Shown: positions 12,701-24,700 of the stretch, in pieces
How the letters are laid out: every line of letters begins with the position of its first letter
Numbering within the stretch: position 1 is the first letter of the stretch
Source of the DNA: Nocardia amamiensis NBRC 102102
GTDB lineage: Bacteria > Actinomycetota > Actinomycetes > Mycobacteriales > Mycobacteriaceae
Reading direction: 5' to 3'
Assembly: GCF_001612745.1 (NCBI RefSeq)
Contig: NZ_BDBA01000055.1
Span: 1-39,758, forward strand
DNA: 39,758 nt
Position numbers and translations under genes: made by a program
The notes under the pieces: model-generated
Told to the model about the DNA's origin: nothing
The model's input: only the letters and a program-made list of their open reading frames with translations
Databases searched by the model: none

Positions 12701-15700
12701 GCGTGGCCAGCGGGTGGAACCGGGTGACATCGAAGCCGCACTGTATGCGATTCCGCAGGTCGCGCGCGCGGTGGCGATCGCGACGGCGGAACGAATCGTC
12801 GGCTACGTGACGCTGCGGCCGGGCGCGGTGATCGATGGCCGCGCGATACGCGAGCAGCTCACCCACACACTGCCGCCCTATCTGGTTCCGGACGGCGTCC
12901 ACGTGCTCGATGCCATGCCGCTCAACGCGAACGGCAAGCTCGACCGCGCGGCGCTGCCACAGCCGGTGTTCGACAGCGGCGAGGAGTTCGTCTCGCCGCG
13001 AACCGAGCGGGAGGCGGTGCTCGCGCGCCTGATCGCAGAGCTCACCGGCGCCGATCGGGTGAGCGTTACCGCGAACGTCTTCACAATCGGTGTCAATTCG
13101 CTCTCCGCGGCCCAGCTCGCGGCGCGAGCGCAAGCAGCCCTCGGCGTCAGCGTCGGAATCCGTGACATTTTCGACGCACCGACGATCGCCGGTCTGGCCG
13201 AACGGATCGCGACGCGACCCCATTCCGCGGTCGTGCCGCTCACCTCCCGGCCACGGCCCGCGGCCATCCCGCTGGCGGCAGCGCAGCGACGGATGTGGTA
13301 CCTCAACCAGCTCGACACCGACTCGGCGGCATACAACATCTGTTTCGCGGCGAGGCTGACCGGCCCGCTGGACATCGACGCACTGCGGGCGGCGTTCCGC
13401 GACGTGGTGACCCGGCACGAGCCGTTGCGGACCGTGTATCCGGCGGTCGACGGCGAACCGTGCCAGGTCGTGCAGGATGCTGCGGCGATGATCGCGGACG
13501 TGGTGCTCGACCCGGACCCGGTCGGCGGCGACACGGAACTGGCCGACCGGATCCACACTGCCGTCGCGACGGGATTCGACATCGCGACTGCGGTGCCCGT
13601 TCGGGCGCGGCTGTATCGCACCGCGGCCGACGACCACGTGCTGGTGCTGGTGGTCCATCACATCGCCGCCGACGGCTCGTCGATGGCTCCGCTGGCCCGC
13701 GACGTGTTCGCCGCCTACCGGGCGCGGGTGAGTGACCGCGCACCGCAGTGGGAACCGCTGGCCGTCCAGTACGCCGACTACGCGCTGTGGCAGCAAGAGG
13801 TGCTGGGCTCCGAGTACGACCCGGCATCGCTGATCGCGCGCCAGATCCGGTACTGGAGCGAGGCCCTCGGCGACGCACCGGAACTGCTCGGCTTGCCGAC
13901 GGACCGGCCGCGCCCCGCCACCATCTCGACAGCCGGCGGCAACGTCCGCTTCGAACTGCCCCCGCGGCTGCACGACGACATCGTGCGGCTGGCACACCGC
14001 GAGGGCGTCACCGTGTTCGTCCTGCTGCACGCGGCATTGGCGATTCTCCTGGCGCGCACCGCGCACAGCGACGACATCTCGGTGGGCACACCCGTCGCCG
14101 GTCGCGGCAGGCCGGAGCTGGACGACCTGGTCGGCATGTTCGTCAACACGGTGGTGTTGCGCACGCGGGTCCACGACGACCGCTCGTTCCGCGAATTGCT
14201 GGCCGAGGTACGCGACGTCGACCTGGAAGCACTCGCGCACGCGGACCTGCCCTACGAACGGCTGGTCGACGTCCTCGGCCGGCCGCGTTCGACGGCGTAT
14301 TCGCCGCTGTACCAGGTGATGTTCGGGTTGCAGAACACCAGTCCGGCCCGGTTCGAGCTGCCCGGCGTCGGAGTCGAGCTCCTCGACCCGGGTATCGCGC
14401 AGGCCAAGGCCGACCTCATGGTGTTGCTGACCGAGCGCGTCGATGGCGCTCGACCGGCTGGCATCGATGGCGAAATCATCTATGCCACTGATCTTTTCGT
14501 CGAATCCACCGCGATGTCGACGGCGCAGAGGTTCGTCCGCGTCCTCGAAACGGTCACCTCCGATCCGGGCCGCCCGATCGGCGCGATCGGGCTGCTCAGC
14601 GCCGAGGAGACCGAGCAACTGGTCCCGGCGAAGGGCGGCGACGCCGCGCGGTCTTGCTTGCTGCCCGATCTGTTGGCCTCGGCCGTGGCGGCCGATGCAT
14701 CGGCGGTCGCCTTGATCGGCGAGGCCGAGACGGTCACCTACGGGGAGCTCGACCATCGGTCCAACCGGCTTGCCCGTCAGCTGTTCGCTCAGGGCGCGCG
14801 GCCGGGAGTGTGCATCGCGCTGGCCGTGCCGCGGTCGGTCGACTACCACGTCGCGATGTGGGCGATAGCGAAGACCGGCGCGACGTTCGTCCCGGTGGAT
14901 CTGCGGTATCCGCTGGAGCGAATCGCGCACATGGTGCACGATTCCGGTGTCGAGGCCGGGATCACGCTCGCGGCCGCACGCGCGTCGCTGCCGGACGGTG
15001 TCGCATGGTTGGTGCTCGACGATCCCCAGTCGGCCACCGAGATCGTCGCTCGGTCCGGCCACTCGATCACCGACGCGGAGCGTGGTCGCGCGCTGCGAGT
15101 TCAAGACGCGGCGTATGTGATCTATACGTCCGGATCGACGGGAACGCCGAAGGGCGTCGTGGTCACGCACGAGGGGTTGGCGAACTTCGCGGCCGAACAG
15201 CGTGAGCGCTATCGGGTGGACGCCACTTCACGAGTACTGCAGGTGGCTTCGCCCGCCTTCGACGCGGTCCTGCTCGAAGCGTTGATGGCGCATGCCGCGT
15301 GCGCGTCGTTGGTCGTGTCGCCACCGGAGGTGTTCGGCGGACCGGACCTGGCCGAGTTGATCCGCAGGCATCAGGTGTCGCACGCGTTCCTGACACCGAG
15401 TGTGCTGGCGACGATGTCGCCTGCCGGTCTCGGCTCGTTGCGGATGCTGGCGGTCGGCGGCGAGATGGTGCCCGCGGACCTGATCGCCGCCTGGGCGCCG
15501 GGACGGCAGCTGCACAACATCTACGGTCCGACCGAGACCACGATCGTGATCACGATGAGCGACCCGGTGCGGCCTGGCGAACCCATCGCCATCGGCGGCC
15601 CGATCCGGGGTGCCGAAGCCATGGTTCTGGACGCGCGGTTGCGTCCGGTGCCGGTTGGGGTCGCGGGGGAGCTGTACCTGTCGGGTGTTCAGCTGGCGCG

Positions 15701-18700
15701 GGGATACCTGAACCGGCGTGGCACGACGGCGGCCGCGTTCGTCGCGAATCCCTATGGTGAGCCCGGTTCCCGGATGTATCGCACCGGCGACATCGTCCGC
15801 TGGAACGCACGGCGTGCACTGGAGTACGTCGGCCGCAGCGACTTCCAGGTCAAGATTCGCGGCCAGCGCATCGAACTCGGTGAGATCGACGCCGCACTGC
15901 TCACCCATCCGCGGGTGGCCGCCGCCGTGACCGTGAGCCGCCGCGGACCGGGCGGGCAGCCTGTGCTGGCCGCCTACATCGTGCCGGAACCGGGAACGGT
16001 CGTCGAACCGATCGCCGTGCTGGATCACGTCGCCGCGGTTCTGCCCGCGCACATGGTGCCGTCGACGGCCACCGTGCTCGACCGCATGCCGATCACCTCG
16101 ACCGGCAAGGTGGATCGGAAAGCGCTGCCAGAACCGGTGTTCCAGCCCGCGCAAGAGGATGCCGTCGCGGCGGAAACCGACCTGGAGCGCACCATCGCGG
16201 CCGCGTTCGCGGACGTGCTCGGCATCGCCTCGGTGGGGGTGACCACCTCGTTCTTCGCACTCGGTGGTGATTCCATCCTGTCGATCCAGTTGGCGTCCCG
16301 GCTGAAGTCGGCCGGTGTCGTCGTCACCGCCCGGGACATCTTCGAGCACAAGACGGTTCGAGCGCTGGCCGCCGTGGCCGCCGCCGCGGAACGGGTCGTG
16401 CTCGAGGAACTGCCCGGGGGCGGCGTGGGCGAAATCCCGTTCACGCCCGTTGTTTCCTGGTTCACCGAGCGGCTCGGGCCTGCACCGCGATTCGCCCAGT
16501 CGATGCTGGTGCGCTTGCCAGGTGACGCGCGCGTCGAGGAAGTGACCTCGACCGTGCGAGCCGTGCTCGATCAGCACGACATGCTCCGCTCGCGGCTGCG
16601 CGCACAACAGCTCGAGGTGCTGCCCGCGAGCACCGTCGACGCCGCCGGTTCGGTGCTGACCCGCACCTTCCGCACGGGCGAAGCGCCGGGCACCGACGGG
16701 TTCACCGCCGTACTGGAATCGGCGCTCGCCGAGGCCTCCGCCTGCCTCGACCCGGCCGAAGGCAGGATGGTGCAGGTCGCCTGCCTGCTTCCGGAATCGG
16801 GTGTGGACGCCGATGCGCGCGCTCTCATCGTGATCCACCACCTGGCCGTCGACGCGGTGTCCTGGCGGATCCTGATCCCTGATTTCGCCGCTGCCTGGCA
16901 GCAGGTCACCCAGGGACGAACGGTCGAGCTGCCCGCGCAGGGCACTTCGATGCGGCGCTGGGCGCACGCGTTGGCCGACGCCGCCGCGGCCCGCGCCGAT
17001 GAGCTCGAGCTGTGGCAGCGGATGAGCGGGGCGGACGATCCGCTGCTCGGCCGCGCGGCATTGGATCCCGCTGTCGACACCCAGTCGACCGTCCGTCATC
17101 TGACGGTGTCCGTCCCGGCGGATGTGACCTCGGCGTTGCTCGACACGGTGCCCGCGGCGGTCCGCGGCAGCGTCGACGACGCGCTGCTGGCCGGTCTGAC
17201 CATGGCGCTGACGCGCTGGCGCAGTCGGCGCGCCGTCGCGCACGCGGGCATGAAAGTCCTGTTGGAAGGCCATGGGCGCGCGGAGCAGATCGCCGAAGGA
17301 GCAGATCTGTCCCGCACCGTGGGCTGGTTCACCAACACCTACCCGGTGGCGCTCGAGCTGAGCGGCATCGATGCGGCGGACCCGCGCGCGGCGGTGAAGT
17401 CCGTGAAAGACCAGCTGCGTGACATCCCCGACAAGGGGATCGGCTACGGTCTGCTGCGCTACCTGAACACCGAGACGGCCGACCGGCTTTCCGCGCTGCC
17501 GGAGCCGCAGATCAGCTTCAACAATCTGGGCCGAGTCGGCGTCGACCTCGCGTCACTGTCCGACCTCGCATGGATTCCGACCGACGAGCAGTTCGACCGG
17601 CGAGCCGCGTTCGATTCCGACATGCCGGCGGCAGCGGTGGTCACGATCGACGTGAACATCGTGGACACGGGAGCAGGACCACAGCTGTCGGCGCACGTCG
17701 GATATGCCGCGCGGTTGCTCGATCACGACGAGGTAGCCGAACTCGTCGACGAGTGGGTCGACGCCGTCACCGGGATCGCCGCCGCGGCCAGGGCGCACGA
17801 CGACTGGGGATTCTCCCGGTCCGACGTGCCGCTCGTCGACGTGACGCAGTCCGACCTGGACGCGTTCGCCGACCGGTACGGAACGCTGACCGATGTATGG
17901 TCACTGGCACCGCTCCAGGCTGGACTGCTCTTCCACGCCGAACTCGCGGCAGGCGACATCGACGTCTACACCGCGCAATCGGTGCTCGGCCTGGCCGGTG
18001 TGGTCGACGAGGACCGGCTCGAGCGGTCGGCGGCGGCGCTGCTCGCGCGGCATGCCAACCTGCGCGCCGCCTTCGTGCGGACGGCCGACGGCGTTCCCGC
18101 GCAGGTCGTTCCCGCCGCGACCGCCGTGCCGTGGCGAAGAATCGACCTGACCGGCAGCACGACGACGCCGGAGGAGCTGATCGCCGCCGAGCGGGCGGTT
18201 CCGTTCGATCCCGCCGATCCGCCGCTGCTGCGGTTCCTGCTCATCGCGGTGGCGCCACAGGACTACCGGCTGGTGCTGACCGCCCACCACCTGCTGCTGG
18301 ACGGCTGGTCGCTGCCGCTGCTGTGGCGCGAACTGATCGGCTTGTACGCCGTGGGCGCCCGGACCGACCTGTTGCCCGCCGCCGCGTCATACCGCACATA
18401 TCTGGAATGGCTGGATCGGCGTGAGTTGGCCACCGGCGTCGAGGTGTGGCGAGATGTGCTGCGCGACTTCACCGAACCGACGCTGGTCGCCGATTCGCGC
18501 TCCGATACGACGGTCGACATCCCGGTCGACCTCGAGGTCGTGCTCGATCGCGCCGTCACGGCCGAGCTGGTGGAGTTCGCCCGGGCCCGAGCGGTCACGA
18601 TGGCGACCATCGTGCAGTTCGCCTGGGCAACGGTCCTGGGGAACCTGCTCGGCACCGAACGCGTGGTGTTCGGTAGCACCGTCTCGGGGCGTCCCGCCGA

Positions 18701-21700
18701 CCTGCCGGGCGTGGAGTCGATGATCGGCCTGTTCATCAACACGATTCCGGTCGCGGCGCAGGTGCGCCGGGATTGGACCATCGAGGACGCGCTGAACAGG
18801 TTGCAGGCCGACAACACCCGCCTGCTCGACCATCACGAGGTCGAACTGTCCCGGATCCTGGCGGCCGCGGGTACTGCCCAGCTGTTCGACACCCTGGTCG
18901 TCTTCGAGTCGTACCCGGTCGACAGCAGCGGGCTCGGCGACGCGGATATCGACGGCATGCGGGTGGTCTCGTCGGACGGAAGCGACGCCGCGCATTACCC
19001 GATCACCGTTCAGGCGCACCAAACCGACGAGTTGCACGTCAGGATTCGCTACCAGCGGGCCCGCATCGATGACCGGACCGCGTCGGGGCTGGCCGCGCGT
19101 CTGGAGACCGTGCTGCGCGCCATCACGTCCGATCCGCGGTCGCGGCTGGGCGCGGTCGACCTGTTGTCCGCCGGCGAGCGGCGTGATCTGGTGCCCGCTT
19201 CCGGCGGCCGGGCCGAGTCACCGCGCGTGCTGGCGGCGTTGCTGTCCGCTGGCGTGACCGTGAATCCCGATGCACCAGCGGTCATTTCGGGCGAGCACAC
19301 GCTGTCCTACGTCGAGTTGGACGCCTGGTCGAATCGTGTCGCGCGAGAGTTGATCGACCGGGGTGTTGGTCCGGGCGATCAGGTCGCGTTGGCGATGGCC
19401 CGGTCGGTGGAATTCGTGGTCGGCATGTGGGCGGTGGCCAAGGCGGGCGCGGCATTCCTCCCGATCGATCCGCGGAATCCGGCCGAGCGCGTCCTGCACA
19501 TGGTGGCGGACGCCGAGCTGCGGGTCGCGCTCACGGTCGAGTCGTCCCGGACGCTGCTGCCGGACTCGGTCCTGGCACTGGTTCTCGACGACCCGGACAC
19601 CCAGAAGGCGATCGCGGCGCGATCGGCTACCGCGGTGACCGATGCGGAACGGGTCCGGACTCCGCACGTCCGGGATACCGCCTACGTTCTCTACACCTCG
19701 GGGTCGACCGGAACGCCGAAGGGCGTCGCGGTAACCCATGAGGGATTGGCGAATTTCGTGGCGGTAGTGCGTGGTCGGTTCGGCGTCGACAGCGGCTCGC
19801 GAGTACTGCAAGCGGCTGCTCCGGGGTTCGACGTGGTGGTTCTCGAGGTGCTGCTGGCCCATACGAATGGCGCCGTGCTGGTGTTGCCGCCCGCGGACCT
19901 GTTCGGCGGCCCTGAGTTCGCGGAATTGATTCGGGCGCAGCGCGTCTCGCACGCGTTCATCACACCGAGCGTGCTGGCGACGATGTCGCCCGAGGGACTG
20001 GACTCTTTGCGAGTGCTGATCGCCGGAGGCGAGGCGGTGACACCGGAAACGGTCGCCGTGTGGGCTCCGGGCAGGCAACTGCTGAACGGGTACGGGCCGA
20101 CCGAAGCCACCGTCTTGGCCGGGATCAGTGCTCCGCTGCAGCCCGGTGATGTCGTGACGATCGGTGGTCCGATCGGCGGCGTCGAGGCCGTCGTGTTGGA
20201 CGCGTGGATGCGACCGGTAGCGGTCGGCGTGGTCGGGGAGTTGTATCTCGCGGGCGTGCAACTGGCCCGCGGGTATGTGAACCGGCCTGCGGTTACGGCG
20301 GGTGCGTTCGTCGCGAATCCGTTCGGTCCGGCGGGCTCGCGCATGTACCGCACCGGCGATCTCGCCCGCTGGACACCCGAGCACACCGTGGAATACCTCG
20401 GCCGCAGCGATTTCCAAGTCAAGATCCGTGGTCAACGCATCGAACTCGGTGAAATCGAAGCCGTCCTCGCCGAACATCCCGGTGTGGAACACGCCGTCGT
20501 CCTGTTGCGGAAGGACGAGCGCGGCATCGACCGGCTGGTCGGCTACCTCATCGGCGACGAGGACGTGGATCCGCACGAGGTCAGGAACGCGGCGCGGCTG
20601 CGGTTGCCCGCGCACATGGTGCCCGACGTGTGCATGGTGCTCGGCGAACTCCCGCTCACCAGGACCGGCAAGCTCGATCGCCTGGCGCTGCCCACACCCG
20701 AATTCTCCGAGGGCCGGGAGTGGATCGCGCCGCGGACCGAGGCCGAGCGACGCGTGGCCGGCGTATTCGCCACTGTTCTGGGCGTCGAACGGGTCGGCGC
20801 AGCCGACAGCTTCTTCGACCTCGGCGGCAACTCGCTGTCGGCGACCCGGGTCACCGCACAGCTGGGGACGGCGCTCGGTGTGAGCATCAGCGTCCGGGAC
20901 CTGTTCGACGCATCGACCGTCGCCGAGCTCGCCGCGCGTCTGGCGAGTTTCGAGCGGCGGGCTCGGGTGCCACTGCAGCCACGCACCCGGCCCGCTCTGG
21001 TGCCTCTGTCTCTGGCGCAGCAGCGGATGTGGTTCCTCAATCAGCTGGACACTTCGATCGGCGCGTACAACATTCCGCTGGTGATCCGGCTGAAGGGCGA
21101 GCTCGATCTCGACGCCTTGCAGCGCGCGTGCGAACTGGTCGTCGACCGGCACGAGTCACTGCGAACCAAGTTCCCGATGACCGACGGAACACCGCATCAA
21201 GTCACGGTCTCCGCCGAGGAGGTCGTGCCCGTACTCACCGCGGTCAGGATCGACGAACAGCAGCTCATGCCGCGGGCGGTCGCCGCGGTCTCGGCGAGCT
21301 TCGACGTGACGCAGGCGCCCCCGCTGCGCATCGAGCTGTTCGGACTCGATGCCACCGAACACGTGCTGGTGATCGCCGTGCACCACATCTGCGCCGACGG
21401 ACAGTCCATGATCCCGCTCGCGCGGGACGTGGCGCTGGCCTACCAGGCGAGCAGGCAAGGGACGCAGCCGTTGTGGCCGGTCCTTCCGGTCCAGTACGCC
21501 GACTACACACTGTGGCAGCGCGAAGTGCTCGGCGACGAGCACGATCCGGGCTCGGTCATGTCCCGGCAGTTGCGCTTCTGGACCGACACCCTCGACGGGC
21601 TGCCCGAACTGCTCGAGTTGCCGACCGATCTGCCCAGGCCGCCGGTGGCGTCCATGCGCGGCAGCACGGTGGATTTCGAGATTCCCGCCGCGGTGCAGGC

Positions 21701-24700
21701 GCGTGTCGGCGCGATCGCACGGCAGTCGAACGCGACGGTGTTCATGGTGCTGCACGCCGCGTTGACCGTGGTGCTGTCCAGGCTGGCCTGCGTCGACGAT
21801 GTCGCGGTCGGGACTCCGGTGGCAGGCCGCGGGGAACGCGAACTCGACGATCTGATCGGCATGTTCGTCAACACGCTCGTCTTGCGGTCGCGCGTGTCGT
21901 CGCGGCAGTCGTTCACCGAATTGCTGGCCGCCACGCGCGAAACGGACCTGGCCGCGTTCGCGCACGCGGACGTGCCGTTCGAGCAGGTGGTCGAAGCGGT
22001 GAATCCGCCACGGTCGACCGCGCATCTTCCGCTGTATCAGGTGACGATCGACGTCCAGAACGCCGGCAAGGCCGCATTGGAGCTGCCGGGGCTCACGGTC
22101 GAGCGGGTGGAGAACGGGTTCGAGCCGGCGCAGGCCGACCTGAACGTGACGCTTGTCGAGCGGCTCGGTGACCAGGGTCGTCCGGACGGCATCGTGGGCC
22201 GGCTGACCTACGCCACCGATCTCTTCGTCGAAGAGACGATGATTCGGTTCGGGCAGTCGTTCGTGCGGATTCTGGACGAGGTGACCGCGAACCCGGAGAT
22301 CGCCATCGGCGATATCGACCTCGTGGGTCCGGCACAGCGGCGTGAATTGCTCGACGCGTCCGGCAACGATGGCCTCGCGGTCCCGGAGACGACACTCGGG
22401 GAACTGTTCGCCACCATGGCCGCCGCACAGCCGGACGCGGTCGCGGTGACCGATGGGCAGTCGCGGCTGACCTATGCGGAGCTGGATCGGCGCGCCGACG
22501 CGGTGGCTGCTCGCCTCGCCGGACACGGTGTGGGACCGGATGCCCTGGTGGCCGTGGCGTTGCCGCGCTCGATCGAGTTGATCGTGGGCCTGCTCGGCGT
22601 CGTGCGAGCCGGTGCGGGCTACCTTCCGCTGGATGTGGCGTACCCGTCGGAGCGCTTGCGGTTCGTCCTCGATGACGCGGGCCCTGCGGCGGTGTTGACG
22701 TCGGCCGAGATCGCCTCGGCGGTACCGGAGTACGCGGCACCGGTCGTGCTCGTCGAGGATTGTGTCGGCTCCGCGAGCACTTCCACGGCAATGAAGTCCG
22801 CTGCGCGGCCGGGCAACATCGCCTATGTGATCTACACCTCCGGCTCGACCGGCCGCCCCAAGGGGGTGACGGTCAGCCATCGGGAAGCGGTCACGTTGTT
22901 CACGAACGCGGTCGAGCGGTTCGATGTCGGTCCCGACGATGTGTGGACGATGTTCCATTCGTACGCCTTCGATTTCGCGGTGTGGGAGATCTGGGGCGCG
23001 TTGCTCACCGGTGGCAAGGTGGTCGTCGTCGACTACGAAACCTCCAGGTCGCCCGAGGCGTTCGTGGACGTCGTGGCACGGGAGCGCGTGACGGTCCTGA
23101 GTCAGACGCCCTCGGCGTTCTACGGATTCGCGGATGCGGAGCGTAGATACCGCGAATCAGGTTGCTCCGCCGGTGAACTCGCCTTGCGTTACGTCGTCTT
23201 CGGTGGCGAAGCGCTGGACGCGTCGCGGTTGAGCGATTGGTTCGCCGCGCACGCGCCGGGGTCGCCGCGACTGGTGAACATGTACGGGATCACCGAGACC
23301 ACTGTGCATGTGACGTTCTCGGAGGTCGCGCAGGCCGAATCGGCCGGGATCGGGACCGCGCTGCCGGGGTTGCGGGTGTACGTCCTCGATGACCGGCTGC
23401 GACCGGTGCCGATCGGAGCCGTCGGCGAGATCTATGTGGCCGGTGGGCAACTCTCGCGTGGCTATCTCGGAGCCCCCGCTCTGACCGCCGGACGCTTCGT
23501 CGCGAACCCATTCGATCCGCGCGGCACCCGGTTGTACAGATCGGGTGACGTGGGCCGGTGGCGGAAGTCCGCGCGTGGACTGGAGCTGCTCTACGCGGGC
23601 CGCGCCGACGCGCAGGTACAGTTGCGCGGTTTCCGGATCGAGATGGGCGAGGTGGAGTCGGCACTGCTGCGCCATCCGCACGTCGCCCAGGCAGCGGCCG
23701 CGGTGCACCGCCACGACCGCGGCGTGGACCAGCTGATCGGATACGTCGTCGGCGCCGACGGACAGCGGATCGATCCGGGCGAAGTCCGGGTCGCCGCTGC
23801 GCAGGTCCTGACGAGTTACATGGTGCCGTCGGCGATCATGGTGCTGCGCGAGCTGCCGTTGACGGTCAACGGCAAGCTCGACCGGAAAGCACTGCCCGCG
23901 CCCGACTTCGACGAGTCGGCGAGCGAGTTCACCGCGCCGCGGACCCACACCGAGCGTACGATCTGCGACGTTTATGCGCAGGTGCTGGGCATCCAGCGGG
24001 TCGGAGCGTCGGACGGATTCTTCGACCTCGGTGGCAATTCGCTGCTGGCGACGATGGTGGTGACCGAATTGCGGTCCCGCGGCGTCACGATCGCGTTGCC
24101 GTGGATGTTCGACGACGCGACGCCGATGTCGCTCGCGAGCCGGGCAGACGGCTCCGAGGGCGGCTCCGGTCTGCAAGTGCTGCTTCCGCTGCGTGCGAAC
24201 GGCCCGCAGCGCGCGGTATTCGCCGTGCACCCCGCAGGCGGTTTGGCCTGGTTCTACGGCGGACTGGTCGAACATCTGCACAAGGACCGGCCGATCTACG
24301 GTTTGCAGGATCCCCACGTCGTAGCGGGTGAACCACGGGCGCAGTCCATAGATGAATTGGCTGAACGCTATGTGGCGGAGATTCGCCGAGTGCAACCCGC
24401 CGGTCCGTATCACCTGCTCGGCTGGTCATTGGGCGGTACGATCGCGCACGCCATCGCGGTGCGGCTCCAGCGCGGTGGTGAGCAGGTCGGCACGCTGGCC
24501 ATGATGGACAGCGCCGTCGGCACATCGGAGGCCATGGCCGAGGCGCTGAGCACCACCGCGGAGGAGGCCGCGCCGAGCGAACTGATGGCAGACCTGCTCG
24601 GCGGGTGGCGTGAGCTGTTCGACATCGGCGCCGACGTGACAGCCGACACGCAGGAGCGGGCATGGGCTGTCATCCGTGATCAGGTGACCGCGACCGGTAT

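Noticed and set aside
9705..15170. Very long minus-strand open frame (over 1800 codons) opposite the NRPS; similar ones at 1623-5669 and 19218-22958
   Set aside because: Translation is rich in Arg, His and Gln with no domain, as expected for the antisense of G/C-rich third positions. The plus strand carries unmistakable NRPS domains throughout.
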